DNA from: Xenorhabdus khoisanae
Lineage (GTDB): Bacteria; Pseudomonadota; Gammaproteobacteria; Enterobacterales; Enterobacteriaceae
Length of the DNA: 41,818 bases
Assembly: GCF_001037465.1 (NCBI RefSeq)
Contig: NZ_LFCV01000055.1
Span: 1 to 41,818 of the forward strand
Direction: 5' to 3'
Position numbers and translations under genes: made by a program. Of the stretch, positions 22,691-33,300 are shown one piece after another; position 1 is the stretch's first letter; every line of letters starts with the position of its first letter. Below the pieces are notes generated by a model, which saw only the letters and a program-made list of their open reading frames with translations, was not told the DNA's origin and searched no databases.

Positions 22691-25630
22691 ATGAAATTGA
22701 ATTGTTGGAGAAAGATTTATCTTATTTTATTCAGCGGGTTATTTATTTTATTGCTCACAAATTGCACTAAAAATAAAAATTATTTATTCAAAATTCAGGA
22801 GGAGCCTGTGACACATAGTTTGAATCAGATATCAAATGAACAAATTTATCTGCATCGTGCAGAAGCCTCTGGTTCTGAATCCAAAATTTCTCAGGCTTCT
22901 GCGCATTGGGTTGATAGGCACACGCTATTATGGTCAGGTGGGGATGGGAAAGCCATTGTTCGCCTATATTACAACCAACGTAATAAGGTCGAGATTAATG
23001 ACCAGAGCTATTTTACTGATAACTATCTGACACTCACACCAACAATTTTAAGTCAGGAAACTGCAAAAAAGTTTCCCCATCTGTCAACGTGGGCGGCTTT
23101 TCGTTTGCCTGAGAATACGATTATTGATCAATTGCTTACTGGCGATTTGGTGGCCGTGGCTGCCGATGAGCAAGGTCTGTTGATATCGGCAACTCAAGTG
23201 CAAACTGCTGGTGTGCTGGATGACCGTTTCGCCGATGTTGCTGATAAACTGGAATATGGTGCGAGGATAAACGATGAGGGTGTGATTTTCCGGTTGTGGG
23301 CACCGACCGCACAAGAGGTTGGTTTGGTTATCTATGATAAAAATAAACAAATTATTGCCAAACATGCCATGCGACGCGACGCAGAGAGTGGTTCTTGGTC
23401 ATGGCAGGGAAATAAGTGTTTAATCGGGGCTTATTACCGCTATGCTTTGAAGGTATTTCATCCATATTCCCGCAATATTGAACGTTATGAAGTGACCGAT
23501 CCCTATTCTCACAGTTTATCCACCAATTCGGAATATAGTCAGGTCGTCAATCTGAATGACGAATCCCTGAAACCACAAAACTGGGATGACCTGTTGGCCC
23601 CACATCCGCAAAATACACCAACAGATATTGCGCGCATGGCTATCCATGAAGCCCATATCCGCGATCTTTCTGTTTCAGATAGCACGATACCGGAAGGTTG
23701 GCGTGGTAAGTATTTGGCACTGACTGACAATAACAGTGATATGTTCAAACACCTTAAGGCCTTAAGTCGGGCAGGAATGACGCATATAGAGCTGTTGCCT
23801 GTGTTTGATATCTCTTCTGTGAATGAATTTAGCCATCAGGTCGCTGATCTTGATCAGCCTTTTAGCCGCCTGTGCCAAATCAACTCAGAGGTGAAAAATA
23901 GCCGTTTTGCTGCTTATTGCCATGATTCACGAACCAGCTCATTGACTGTGCGGGAGGTTTTGCAGCAATTGCAACGTAATGACAATATTAATAATCCACA
24001 AGTACAGGAATTAAATACTCTGGTGGCAAAAACGGATTCTTATAACTGGGGTTATGATCCGTTTCATTACACAGTACCTGAAGGCTCTTATGCGACTAAC
24101 CCTGAAGGCTCAGATCGTATAAAAGAATTTCGTACTATGGTACAGGCCATCAAACAGCAATTGGGCATGAATGTAATCATGGATGTTGTTTACAACCATA
24201 CGGATGGCGCTGGCCCGACAGCCCGAACGTCGGTATTGGATAAGATTGTGCCCTGGTATTACCACCGTTTGGATGAAATAACCGGCCACATTGAAAATAA
24301 TACGTGTTGTTACGATACGGCACCGGAACGCCGTATGTTTGCCAAGCTTATTGAAGATTCGCTAGTGACTTGGGTTAAAGAATATAAGATAGATGCGTTT
24401 CGATTCGATTTAATGGGTTATCACCCAAAAACGCAAATTTTATCGGCATTGGCAAAAGTCCGCGCTATTAATCCGTCGATCTACTTTTTCGGTGAGGGAT
24501 GGAATTCCGGGCAGGATGACCGGTTTGAAATCGCTTCACAGATTAATCTGAAAGGAACTGGCATTGGTACTTTTTCTGACAGACTAAGAGACGCTGTGCG
24601 TGGCGGCGGACCGTTTGATTTTGCCGATAGTATCCGCATTAATCAGGGAGTCGGTAATGGTGTTGGAACGTTACCCAATGAAATTGCGCGATTAGACGCA
24701 AATGAAATTCGCCATTTATGGGATTTGGTGCGTCTTGGCATGGCTGGCAATTTGGCTGATTTTGTCATGATTGATAAAGAGGGTGCAGTGAAAACCGGTC
24801 GGGAAATTGATTATAAAGGTGTCGCTGCGGGTTATGCCTCAGATCCTGTTGAAGTGCTGAATTATGTTTCTAAGCACGATAATCAAACGTTGTGGGATAT
24901 CATTAGTTATAAAGCTGCACCGCAGGCAGATCTCATGACAAGGGTTCGTATGCAGGCAGTTTCTCTTGCCACAATATTTCTTGGGCAAGGCTTGGCTTTT
25001 GATCAGCAAGGATCGGAGTTATTACGTTCAAAATCGTTTACCCGTGATTCTTATAATGCAGGTGATTGGTTTAATCGTGTGAGCTATGACTACAAGGATA
25101 ATAATTATGATGTGGGAATGCCGGAACGCAGCAATGATGGTAACAATTATTCACTGATTAATCGCGTTAAAAATCGGGCAAAAAAACCAAGCCAACGTGA
25201 ATTATTGCAGATGAACACTTTTTATCAGGAATTATTGCGATTACGTCAATTTTCACCTTTGATGACGCTGGGTGATGGTGCTGCCGTTAAGCAACGAGTC
25301 GATTTTGTAAATGTTGGCCCACGTCAGCAAATAGGATTATTGGTAATGACCATTGATGATGGCAACACGACATCTCATGATTGTGATTGGCGATTTGATG
25401 GTTTGGTGGTGGTGATTAATGCTGCTCCGTGGTCCATCACGGTTAAGGATCTGAACGTTGGCGGATTGAAATTAAATGATATTCAACGTGAATTGGGCAA
25501 GGATTCTCTGGCTGCGGGGATACAAATAACGGAAAAGGGTGAAGTAACCATGCCGGCCTGGTCAGCAGCAGTGCTGGTTTTACCTCAGGAAGGGAAGCGT
25601 GGTACAGGGCTGCCTGTCCGCCGGAAGTAG
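22691..25630 (+). CDS. pulA: Pullulanase-type alpha-1,6-glucosidase, lipoprotein
   Basis: A 979-residue GH13 debranching enzyme for pullulan, glycogen or starch branches. A lipoprotein signal is visible: basic start, hydrophobic stretch LILFSGLFILLL and a lipobox LTNC with Cys25 as the lipidation site (Asn at -1 is unusual). Next come an N-terminal beta domain and a CBM48-like segment (RINDEGVIFRLWAPTAQEVG). The GH13 core follows, with YNWGYDP, region I DVVYNHT (Asp498), region II FRFDLMG (nucleophile Asp573), region III FGEGWN (acid/base Glu602) and region IV SKHDNQT (Asp730). All catalytic residues are present. There is no clear Shine-Dalgarno before the ATG. It converges on kdpD with only 28 bases between stops and sits where kdpE is expected, so it may have replaced that gene. 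Confidence 0.92.
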   Translation: MKLNCWRKIYLILFSGLFILLLTNCTKNKNYLFKIQEEPVTHSLNQISNEQIYLHRAEASGSESKISQASAHWVDRHTLLWSGGDGKAIVRLYYNQRNKVEINDQSYFTDNYLTLTPTILSQETAKKFPHLSTWAAFRLPENTIIDQLLTGDLVAVAADEQGLLISATQVQTAGVLDDRFADVADKLEYGARINDEGVIFRLWAPTAQEVGLVIYDKNKQIIAKHAMRRDAESGSWSWQGNKCLIGAYYRYALKVFHPYSRNIERYEVTDPYSHSLSTNSEYSQVVNLNDESLKPQNWDDLLAPHPQNTPTDIARMAIHEAHIRDLSVSDSTIPEGWRGKYLALTDNNSDMFKHLKALSRAGMTHIELLPVFDISSVNEFSHQVADLDQPFSRLCQINSEVKNSRFAAYCHDSRTSSLTVREVLQQLQRNDNINNPQVQELNTLVAKTDSYNWGYDPFHYTVPEGSYATNPEGSDRIKEFRTMVQAIKQQLGMNVIMDVVYNHTDGAGPTARTSVLDKIVPWYYHRLDEITGHIENNTCCYDTAPERRMFAKLIEDSLVTWVKEYKIDAFRFDLMGYHPKTQILSALAKVRAINPSIYFFGEGWNSGQDDRFEIASQINLKGTGIGTFSDRLRDAVRGGGPFDFADSIRINQGVGNGVGTLPNEIARLDANEIRHLWDLVRLGMAGNLADFVMIDKEGAVKTGREIDYKGVAAGYASDPVEVLNYVSKHDNQTLWDIISYKAAPQADLMTRVRMQAVSLATIFLGQGLAFDQQGSELLRSKSFTRDSYNAGDWFNRVSYDYKDNNYDVGMPERSNDGNNYSLINRVKNRAKKPSQRELLQMNTFYQELLRLRQFSPLMTLGDGAAVKQRVDFVNVGPRQQIGLLVMTIDDGNTTSHDCDWRFDGLVVVINAAPWSITVKDLNVGGLKLNDIQRELGKDSLAAGIQITEKGEVTMPAWSAAVLVLPQEGKRGTGLPVRRK

Positions 25631-25658
25631 TGTGTCGCTATTTTGAGTTTTATGGGAT

Positions 25659-28385
25659 TTAAGGATTTATGGGTTTCATGCCCTTAGGTGGATCTTCTAA
25701 CGGTAGAATAAAGTGAAAACTGGCTCCACCTTTTTTATTGTTATTTGCCCATATCTTTCCTCCGTGAATATCAATAATAGATTGGCAGATGGCTAAACCC
25801 AATCCGACACCTGGTATGGCAGATTCTTTGCTGGCGCGTGAGAATTTATCAAAAATAAGTTGCTCCTGCCCGGGGGGAATTCCTGTCCCTGCATCCCAGA
25901 CTTCGATATGCACCTGTCTTTGCACATTTTTTTGTTCAATGGTGGCGTTTATACCAAGAGGGGTATGTTCATGGGTATATTTTATGGCATTTTCCAGCAG
26001 GTTGGTAAAAACGCGTTCCAACAAAGCGGCATCACAATGCAGAAGTAAATTGGCAGGTAAAGAAAGTTCTACAGTATAACGATTAAGGGCATATTCCAGT
26101 GAACGTAAAGCACTGCCGACAATTTCTTCCAACGAATACCATTCGAGATTGAGCTGAATCCCGCCTGATTGGATGCGCGCCATATCCAGCAGATTATTAA
26201 CCAGTCGTGAGGTGCTGAGAATTTGCTGGCGGATTTGGTTAACTTGTTGGGTGTGTACTGAATTTTCAGCAGATAAATCCAACATGAGGATTTCTGTTTG
26301 TCCAAATAACACAGTTAACGGAGTACGTAAATCGTGAGACAAGGCGGCTAACAATGAGTTGCGGAGTTGTTCCCGTTCGGTTTCCAATTTGGCAGATTCA
26401 GCGCTGCGGGTAAGGTGTAAGCGCTCCAGTGCATTGGCGATAATTCCCGCGAAGGTTTGTAATAACCGTTGTTGTTCCGGGACGAGTAGCTGGCGCAGGT
26501 TAGAGGATTCAATGGCAAGAATGGCAAATACCTGTGAAGGTGTGGCAATAGGCAATAATTGGTAAGGTACTCCCGGTAATGTATCAGTACCTGCCCCGGC
26601 AGGTTGTTTTTTATCGAAGCACCATTTGGCAACCGCTTCGTCAATTTGCATCTGACCACCGTCATTGGATTTTACCTGATATAAATTATGGCTGCTGTCT
26701 GGCAGTAACAGCCCGGTTTTTGCCTGAAAACTATTGGATAAAAAGTGATAACTGATACGGGCAATATCTTCTTCATTCATGGCCTTGCTCAGTTCACGGG
26801 TAATTTCGTATAGATGCCGTGTGCGCTGCTCTCGATAACGGGCAACTCTGGCCTGATAGCGTATACCCGCAGTCAGGTTTCCTACGACAGCACCGACAAT
26901 CAGCATTACAGTAAACGTGAGCAGGTATTGCATGTCCGTAACCGCCAGTGACCAGTGCGGTTGGACAAAAAAAATGTCGAAACTAATGACGTTGACAAAA
27001 GCAGCAAAAACTGACGGCCAACGACCATAAAAAAGGGCGATGATGACAACACCGAGCAGGTAGAGTGTCACCAGATTGGCTTTATCAAGGGTGAATAAGA
27101 AAGTGCGGGAAAATAGAGTAATGAGGGCGCAGAGCACGATAGCCATCATGAAGCCCTGAATCGGGACCCGCCATTTTTCATTGAATGATCGGTTATCTTT
27201 TTGTTCTTTATCCCAGCGTTTTTTGTCTTCCAAAGCAACAATAATCAAATCAAGATCAGGGCCTAGTTTTCCCAGTCTTTCCGAAAAATCGGGACGCCAT
27301 TTATAGCCAAAGAGTGTCGGGCCAAAGAGCGTCGGGTGTGAGTCGTAATAGCGGCCAATAAGGATTTTGCCCAGATTATGCTCTCTTGCGTAGCGCAGAA
27401 TCGCTTTTTCTTCATAAGAATCGGAAAGTGTTGCAGTTTCAGCTCCCAAATCTTGTGCGAGTTTCAGGGCCTTCAAAATGGTACGCCGTTTGCTTTCTGG
27501 CAGCCGGTGTAATCTGGGGGTTTCAACGTAAACAGCATGCCAGACACAATCTAGTTTTGCTGCTAAACGGGCCGCTTTCCGAACCAATTTTTCATTGCCG
27601 GCGTTGTAGCCAATGCACAACAGCAAATTATCCCGAGTGTGCCACACAGGTTCTTTTCCCCGGGTATCACGAATAGCACGCATTTGATCATCAACGCGAT
27701 CTGCGGTACGACGCAATGCCAATTCACGCAGAGCAATCAGGTTCTCTTTACGAAAGAAATGTTCAATGGCTCGTTCGGCCTGATCTGAAATATAAACTTT
27801 GCCGTCTTTGAGCCGTTGGCGCAGATCATCAGGGGGAAGATCAACCAGAACAACATCATCGGCCTGATCAAAGATATGATCGGGAATGGTTTCCCGAACA
27901 CGAATACCAGTAATACCACCGACAATATCGTTCAGGCTTTCCAAATGTTGCACGTTGATGGTGGTCAGAACATCAATGCCAGCTTCCAGTAGTTCTTCAA
28001 CGTCCTGCCAGCGTTTGGGATGCCGGCAACCTTGAGGGTTACTGAATGCCAGTTCATCCATCAGGATAATGGCTGGATGGCGGGCGATAGCGGCATCAAT
28101 ATCAAATGCGGCAACCCTACGTTCATGATGGTGGAAGTACTTTGGTGATAATCGGGGCAATCCTTTCAGCAGGGCGGCGGTTTCTTGTCGCTCATGGGTT
28201 TCAACAACGCCGATAATAATATCCAGACCTTGGGCCAGCAGGCGTTGGGCTTCTTGCAGCATGGCATAGGTTTTGCCGACACCGGCACAAGCCCCGAAAA
28301 ATATTTTGAGTTTGCCGCGTGGCTTTTCATTTACCAATGCCAGTAAGTCATCTGGATCAGGACGTTGAAGTTCATGTTGAGCCAT
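25659..28385 (-). CDS. kdpD: Potassium-sensing histidine kinase KdpD
   Basis: A 908-residue inner-membrane sensor that controls kdpFABC in response to potassium limitation. Order of parts: N-terminal KdpD domain with Walker A GACAGVGKTYAM, a universal-stress-protein-like domain, four membrane segments in the middle (from MAIVLCALITLFSRTFLFTL), a GAF-like region, the dimerisation domain with phosphoacceptor His684 (ALSHDLRTPL), and a HATPase with DAGTGIPPG and GVGLGLAICQSI. E. coli KdpD has 894 residues. It starts 3 bases after kdpC and is translated in the same operon. Its partner gene kdpE, which overlaps kdpD in E. coli, is not here. Confidence 0.97.
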   Translation of the reverse strand: MAQHELQRPDPDDLLALVNEKPRGKLKIFFGACAGVGKTYAMLQEAQRLLAQGLDIIIGVVETHERQETAALLKGLPRLSPKYFHHHERRVAAFDIDAAIARHPAIILMDELAFSNPQGCRHPKRWQDVEELLEAGIDVLTTINVQHLESLNDIVGGITGIRVRETIPDHIFDQADDVVLVDLPPDDLRQRLKDGKVYISDQAERAIEHFFRKENLIALRELALRRTADRVDDQMRAIRDTRGKEPVWHTRDNLLLCIGYNAGNEKLVRKAARLAAKLDCVWHAVYVETPRLHRLPESKRRTILKALKLAQDLGAETATLSDSYEEKAILRYAREHNLGKILIGRYYDSHPTLFGPTLFGYKWRPDFSERLGKLGPDLDLIIVALEDKKRWDKEQKDNRSFNEKWRVPIQGFMMAIVLCALITLFSRTFLFTLDKANLVTLYLLGVVIIALFYGRWPSVFAAFVNVISFDIFFVQPHWSLAVTDMQYLLTFTVMLIVGAVVGNLTAGIRYQARVARYREQRTRHLYEITRELSKAMNEEDIARISYHFLSNSFQAKTGLLLPDSSHNLYQVKSNDGGQMQIDEAVAKWCFDKKQPAGAGTDTLPGVPYQLLPIATPSQVFAILAIESSNLRQLLVPEQQRLLQTFAGIIANALERLHLTRSAESAKLETEREQLRNSLLAALSHDLRTPLTVLFGQTEILMLDLSAENSVHTQQVNQIRQQILSTSRLVNNLLDMARIQSGGIQLNLEWYSLEEIVGSALRSLEYALNRYTVELSLPANLLLHCDAALLERVFTNLLENAIKYTHEHTPLGINATIEQKNVQRQVHIEVWDAGTGIPPGQEQLIFDKFSRASKESAIPGVGLGLAICQSIIDIHGGKIWANNNKKGGASFHFILPLEDPPKGMKPINP

Positions 28386-28388
28386 CTC

Positions 28389-29021
28389 TTATTTACCCCT
28401 TGTTTTCAGATCGCCTGTCTTCAGATCGACTGTTTTAAGGTCGCTTAGATTCAGGTTATCCAGTGCCAGATTCAGTTCCAGTACATTGACTACGGGTTCA
28501 CCTATATATCCCAGCAGGGGATGTTTAATATTTTTCTGAATTAATTCATCAATCACCTGTAGCGGTAAATGGCGGGCTGTCGCCACACGTTTTGCCTGAA
28601 ACTCGGCTGCCGCAGGAGAGATATGGGGATCAAGCCCACTGCCGGAAGCGGTCACTAAATCGACAGGAATTGAAAGGTTTTCGGGGTAATTAAATAGACG
28701 TGCTTTAATGGTGTTTTCGTGAATTTTACTGATCAACGCCGGATTAGTCACAGAGAGGTTGCTTCCTCCGGATGAGAGTGTGTTATACGGTTTTTCTGCC
28801 GTCATGGAAGGGCGTCCATGAAAATAGACGGGTTTCGTAAAGTTTTGACCGATTAATTCAGAACCAACCAATATGCCATTTTGCTTGATCAACGAACCTT
28901 GAGCCTGATGGGGAAATAGGACATCTGATATCCCTGTCACCAGAAGTGGGTAGGCAATTCCGGTAATTAGGGTAAGAAATGTCAGCAAAACAATCGAAGA
29001 GCGTAACCAAATCATTTTCAT
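28389..29021 (-). CDS. kdpC: Potassium-transporting ATPase subunit C
   Basis: A 210-residue subunit with one N-terminal membrane helix (SSIVLLTFLTLITGIAYPLL) and a periplasmic domain; it stabilises the KdpFABC pump. Conserved segments such as NGILVGSELIGQNF, YFHGRPS and SGSGLDPHISPAAA are present. The E. coli protein has 190 residues; the excess is at the C-terminus, where DLKTVDLKTGDLKTRGK repeats a DLKT motif three times because of a 15-bp tandem repeat. The repeat is in frame and lies after the conserved domain, so function is probably kept. Spacing to kdpB is 4 bases and to kdpD 3 bases. Confidence 0.97.
   Translation of the reverse strand: MKMIWLRSSIVLLTFLTLITGIAYPLLVTGISDVLFPHQAQGSLIKQNGILVGSELIGQNFTKPVYFHGRPSMTAEKPYNTLSSGGSNLSVTNPALISKIHENTIKARLFNYPENLSIPVDLVTASGSGLDPHISPAAAEFQAKRVATARHLPLQVIDELIQKNIKHPLLGYIGEPVVNVLELNLALDNLNLSDLKTVDLKTGDLKTRGK
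28401..28460 (-). repeat. 15-bp tandem repeat at the 3' end of kdpC
   Basis: Units of 15 bases on the plus strand: TGTTTTCAGATCGCC (28401), TGTCTTCAGATCGAC (28416), TGTTTTAAGGTCGCT (28431), and a more degenerate TAGATTCAGGTTATC (28446). They encode the repeated DLKT tail. The E. coli protein lacks it. Confidence 0.8.
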
Positions 29022-29025
29022 CCCC

Positions 29026-31146
29026 TTATTTAAAAACTAATGCAGTGAGTAACATGTCAATGATTTTGATACCGACAAAAGGTACAAGCAAACCGCCAAG
29101 GCCATAAATCCATAGGTTTCGGCGTAAGAGTGACAGTGCGTTCATTGGCCGGTAATTGACGCCTTTTAAGGCCAATGGAAGCAAAAATATAATGATTATT
29201 GCATTGAAAATGACAGCAGACAGCACCGCAGATTCTGGCGAGTGAAGGTGCATGATGTTCAGGGCATTAAGCTGTGGATAGGTGACTGCAAAGGCAGCAG
29301 GAATGATAGCGAAATATTTGGCGATATCATTGGCAATGCTGAACGTTGTCAGGGAGCCGCGAGTCATCAGCATCTGTTTGCCAATATGCACAACTTCAAT
29401 CAGCTTGGTCGGGTTGGAATCCAAGTCCACCATATTGCCTGCCTCTTTTGCTGCTTGTGTTCCCGAATTCATCGCAACCGCAACATCCGCTTGTGCCAGC
29501 GCCGGTGCATCATTTGTACCATCACCTGTCATGGCGACCAGACGTCCTTCAGACTGATATTGGCGAATCAGGGCCAATTTTGCTTCGGGAGTGGCCTCTG
29601 CCAGAAAATCATCAACGCCTGCTTCGGCTGCAATGGCTGCGGCAGTCAGATGGTTATCCCCCGTAATCATCACGGTCTTGATCCCCATTTTGCGCATTTC
29701 ACTGAAACGTTCTTTGATCCCACCTTTAACAATATCTTTTAAGGCAACTACGCCCAAGACTTGTTGATTCTCAGCAACAACCAGTGGTGTTTCTCCTTTG
29801 TGGGCAACTTGCTGTACCAACTGATCAATAACGTTAGGAAAATGGCTGTGGTTGGCTTCAATGTAGCGACGAATAGCATCGACTGCGCCTTTGCGTATCA
29901 TGCGATCTCCAATGTTGACGCCGCTCATGCGTGTCATTGCAGAGAAAGGAACAAATGTGGCATTTAACGTCCGGAGATCGCGCTCACGCATATTGAAACG
30001 TTGCTTTGCCAGAATCACGATGCTACGTCCTTCCGGTGTCTCATCCGCAAGAGAAGAAAGTTGGGCGGCATCGGCCAATTGCTGTTCCGTTACGCCGGGC
30101 GCGGGTAAAAATTGAGATGCCTGACGATTACCTAATGTAATCGTGCCGGTTTTATCCAATAGCAGAACATCTACATCACCCGCCGCTTCAATGGCCCGCC
30201 CACTTGTGGCAATGACATTGGCTTCTAACATACGGCTCATTCCGGCAACACCAATGGCTGAAAGTAATCCGCCAATGGTGGTGGGGATCAGACAAACCAG
30301 TAGTGCTATTAATACGGTGAGGGTAATCGGAGTACCCGATTGATTAACGTGTACACTGAACAAAGAAAAAGGCAGAAGACTAATACAAACCAGTAGGAAA
30401 ATAATGGTTAATGCAGTGAGTAAAATAGTGAGGGCAATTTCATTGGGCGTTTTGCGTCGTTTGGCTCCTTCAACCATTGAGATCATTCTGTCCAGAAAAG
30501 TCTCTCCCGGATTGACGGTACATTCAATGATTAACCAATCTGATAAAACCCGTGTGCCACCAGTAACAGAAGAGAAATCTCCTCCTGATTCGCGAATGAC
30601 CGGAGCTGATTCTCCTGTAATGGCACTTTCATCAACAGAAGCGCCTCCTTCAAGGACTTCGCCATCACAGGGAATAATTTCTCCAGCCTCTACCAGCACT
30701 ATGTCTCCTTTGCGCAAAGTGTCAGAAATGACTTTTTCCTTTGTGGCCTCACGGCTGGGTGATGCCAGTTTCGTCGCCCAACTGGTTCTTTTTACACCTT
30801 TTAAGCTGGATGCCTGAGCTTTGCTACGCCCTTCAGCCAGTGCTTCTGCAAAGTTAGCAAATAGCACGGTAAACCATAACCAGAGTGCAATCGCACCAGT
30901 AAATATTAAGTTATTGATGAATAATAAATTATTGGTGAATAACAAGTTACTGGTGAATGTCACGCTTCCTGTTAATTGCCCTATTAATAGGCTGAACCAT
31001 AAGGCTGTGGTCAGGCAACTTCCCAGATAGACAACGAACATGACGGGGTTATGCCATTGATGGTCTGGATGGCATTTTTTAAATGAATCAATGAAGGCAT
31101 GGCGAATTAAAGTGGGTTCAAATAAGACTTGTTGTTTGTTTTTCAT
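29026..31146 (-). CDS. kdpB: Potassium-transporting P-type ATPase subunit B
   Basis: A 706-residue catalytic subunit of the high-affinity KdpFABC pump; ATP hydrolysis here drives potassium import through KdpA. The phosphorylation site is Asp331 in DKTGTIT. Also present are the actuator motif ITGESAPV, the hinge [13 protein letters not shown]-type motif ([20 protein letters not shown]) and the membrane segments. E. coli KdpB has 682 residues. The extra residues lie between the first two membrane segments, where [16 protein letters not shown] reflects an 18-bp tandem repeat. The insertion is hydrophobic and in frame, so the pump probably remains functional. It is separated from kdpA by 15 bases and from kdpC by 4. 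Confidence 0.98.
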   Translation of the reverse strand: MKNKQQVLFEPTLIRHAFIDSFKKCHPDHQWHNPVMFVVYLGSCLTTALWFSLLIGQLTGSVTFTSNLLFTNNLLFINNLIFTGAIALWLWFTVLFANFAEALAEGRSKAQASSLKGVKRTSWATKLASPSREATKEKVISDTLRKGDIVLVEAGEIIPCDGEVLEGGASVDESAITGESAPVIRESGGDFSSVTGGTRVLSDWLIIECTVNPGETFLDRMISMVEGAKRRKTPNEIALTILLTALTIIFLLVCISLLPFSLFSVHVNQSGTPITLTVLIALLVCLIPTTIGGLLSAIGVAGMSRMLEANVIATSGRAIEAAGDVDVLLLDKTGTITLGNRQASQFLPAPGVTEQQLADAAQLSSLADETPEGRSIVILAKQRFNMRERDLRTLNATFVPFSAMTRMSGVNIGDRMIRKGAVDAIRRYIEANHSHFPNVIDQLVQQVAHKGETPLVVAENQQVLGVVALKDIVKGGIKERFSEMRKMGIKTVMITGDNHLTAAAIAAEAGVDDFLAEATPEAKLALIRQYQSEGRLVAMTGDGTNDAPALAQADVAVAMNSGTQAAKEAGNMVDLDSNPTKLIEVVHIGKQMLMTRGSLTTFSIANDIAKYFAIIPAAFAVTYPQLNALNIMHLHSPESAVLSAVIFNAIIIIFLLPLALKGVNYRPMNALSLLRRNLWIYGLGGLLVPFVGIKIIDMLLTALVFK
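30908..30961 (-). repeat. 18-bp tandem repeat within kdpB
   Basis: Three units of 18 bases, starting at 30908, 30926 and 30944 (plus-strand consensus AARTTAYTGRTGAATAAY). They encode the repeated hexapeptide NNLLFT/I in the loop between the first two membrane segments of KdpB. This stretch has no counterpart in E. coli KdpB. Confidence 0.85.
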
Positions 31147-31161
31147 GAGTTACCTCACACT

Positions 31162-32859
31162 TTACTGCCAAAGTTGTAAATGTTCTGCGATAGGGCCAAG
31201 AGCCAGAGCAGGAATAAACGTGAGTGCGCCAATCAGCAGAATGACCAGAATTAATAATCCGATGAAGAGAGAACCGTGGGTTGGTAGAGTGCCGCTGCTG
31301 ATAGGTTGGCGTTTTTTGCGGATCATGGAGCCTGCGATAGCCAGAACAGGCAGAATGACACCAAAGCGTCCCAGAAACATGACTGTTCCCAATAGCAGGT
31401 TATAAAAGATGTTGTTGGCATGCAGGCCAGCAAAGGCACTACCATTGTTATTGGCTGCGGATGAGAGAGCGTAAAGTATTTCAGTAAAGCCGTGAGCGCC
31501 GGGGTTTGCAATCCCGCTGCGTCCCGCGTCGGTTGAAATTGCCAGAGTCGTTCCCAACAAAACAAGGGAAGGGGTGACTAAAATCGCTAATGCGACCATT
31601 TTCATATCGTAAACATCGATTTTTTTGCCTAAATATTCTGGTGCGCGGCCAATCATCAAACCCGCGATAAATACCGCGAGCAGAACGAACAGTAACATGC
31701 CATAAAGGCCGGAGCCTACGCCGCCGAATATCACTTCGCCGATTTGCATCAACCAAAGTGGAACCATTCCGCCCAGCGCAGTGAAGGAATCAAGCATTGA
31801 ATTTACGGCACCACAGGAAGCCGCTGTGGTAACAACGCTATAAATAGCAGAAGCCAAAATACCAAAACGGGTTTCTTTGCCTTCCATATTAAAGTGGCTA
31901 CTGATGTTGGGCTGTATAAGGTGGGGATTTCCCGCAACTTCGGCATACATTACAACGCTCACGGCCACAATGAAGACAATGCTCATTGTCCAGAGTAAGG
32001 CGTATCCTTGGCGGTTATCTCCAACGACCAGGCCAAATGCGAAACACAGGGCACAGGGGATCAAAAAAATAGCCAGAATTTGTACAAAATTACTCAACGC
32101 GGTTGGGTTTTCAAACGGATGGGCTGAGTTCGCGCCAAAAAAACCACCGCCATTCGTTCCCAAAAGTTTTATCGCTTCTTGAGATGCAACAGGTCCCATA
32201 GGGAGTAATTGTTGCTGGCCTTCAAGGGGGTGGATGAGCACATAGGAGGAAAAATTTTGGAGAACCCCCTGACTGACAAAGAATAAGGCAATGATAATAG
32301 CGAGTGGAAGCAAGAGGTATAAAGTGATGCGTGTTATATCGATCCATGCATTTCCTAATGTGTGAATACCTTGACGGGAAAATGCCCGTATTAAGGTGAA
32401 AGCCACTGAGATTCCTGTGGCTGCCGAGAGGAAGTTCTGCACAGTTAAGCCAGCCATTTGGCTCAGATAGCTGAGAGTATTTTCTCCGCTATAAGCCTGC
32501 CAATTGGTATTGGTGATAAAACTGATCGCTGTATTAAGTGCCAGATCCCATTTCAGGCCAGCAAGATGTTGTGGATTTAGTGGCAGATATTCCTGATTTA
32601 TCAGTAGGACAAATAATAAAAGTAATCCGGCGATATTGAATGTGAGAATGGTAAGGGCGTATTGCCACCAGTTCATTTCTTTAATGTCGCTGCCGGGCTT
32701 TTGCAGGCCACAGCAGCGCCACAGGCCCATTTCTGTTTTCGTGAGCCAGCGGGGGAATGTTCCTTCGACTAGACTGGCAATGAGATTGCCGAGAGGTTTG
32801 CTCAATAAAAACAGAGTGAGCAAAAAACTGGCAATCAATAGAAAAGCGGATGCTGCCAT
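31162..32859 (-). CDS. kdpA: Potassium-transporting ATPase potassium-binding subunit A
   Basis: A 565-residue, about ten-helix inner-membrane protein of the superfamily of K transporters; it forms the selectivity filter through which potassium enters. Filter segments such as [20 protein letters not shown] and [12 protein letters not shown] are conserved. E. coli KdpA has 557 residues. The start ATG is at 32859, next to the kdpF stop at 32860, so the two are translationally coupled. Confidence 0.98.
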   Translation of the reverse strand: MAASAFLLIASFLLTLFLLSKPLGNLIASLVEGTFPRWLTKTEMGLWRCCGLQKPGSDIKEMNWWQYALTILTFNIAGLLLLFVLLINQEYLPLNPQHLAGLKWDLALNTAISFITNTNWQAYSGENTLSYLSQMAGLTVQNFLSAATGISVAFTLIRAFSRQGIHTLGNAWIDITRITLYLLLPLAIIIALFFVSQGVLQNFSSYVLIHPLEGQQQLLPMGPVASQEAIKLLGTNGGGFFGANSAHPFENPTALSNFVQILAIFLIPCALCFAFGLVVGDNRQGYALLWTMSIVFIVAVSVVMYAEVAGNPHLIQPNISSHFNMEGKETRFGILASAIYSVVTTAASCGAVNSMLDSFTALGGMVPLWLMQIGEVIFGGVGSGLYGMLLFVLLAVFIAGLMIGRAPEYLGKKIDVYDMKMVALAILVTPSLVLLGTTLAISTDAGRSGIANPGAHGFTEILYALSSAANNNGSAFAGLHANNIFYNLLLGTVMFLGRFGVILPVLAIAGSMIRKKRQPISSGTLPTHGSLFIGLLILVILLIGALTFIPALALGPIAEHLQLWQ

Positions 32860-32949
32860 TTAGAAATCCTCCGCATTTAACAACGCATAAATCAGGTAGC
32901 TCAATAATAGAATTACCAGAAAAATTCCAATAATGAGGAATGTATTCAT
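32860..32949 (-). CDS. kdpF: KdpF small membrane subunit
   Basis: A 29-residue single-helix peptide, MNTFLIIGIFLVILLLSYLI followed by YALLNAEDF, matching E. coli KdpF in length and in the YALxNAExF ending. It stabilises the KdpABC complex. The ATG at 32949 is preceded by AAGGAG with 6 bases of spacing on the minus strand. The stop abuts the kdpA start. Confidence 0.95.
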   Translation of the reverse strand: MNTFLIIGIFLVILLLSYLIYALLNAEDF

Positions 32950-33034
32950 GGCATATCTCCTTATCTATTTCTTTAATAATTAGCCAGTTACAGCATATAA
33001 ATGACCATATAAAGAAGTTGTTAAAAGAGATCCT

Positions 33035-33057
33035 GAAAGTATAAAAAAAGTATAAAT
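33035..33057 (-). promoter_or_regulatory. KdpE-box-like operator upstream of kdpF
   Basis: On the minus strand the stretch reads ATTTATACTTTTTTTATACTTTC; the core TTTATACTTTTTTTA closely resembles the T-rich KdpE site of E. coli. It lies about 90 bases before kdpF. The intergenic region 32950-33300 holds only this and the divergent ybfA leader. Confidence 0.7.
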
Positions 33058-33300
33058 GACAAACGGGATAAGTTGATAAGACGTTATTAAAGCAAGTGTA
33101 GCAAACTCTGACTGGTTAATTTTTTGTTTTCAATTTGTTGGTTTTATTTCTGTTTAGGTATGAGTTCTGTAATTAAATTACGCCATCAGAGAAAAAAGTG
33201 ATTTTCAGCACTAAAAAAGTGGTCTGATGAGTAGTAAGTTTTCATTTTATCAGGTAAAATTTTATACGTCTTACAGGTTCAGCCCATGAGGAGGGTTCCA

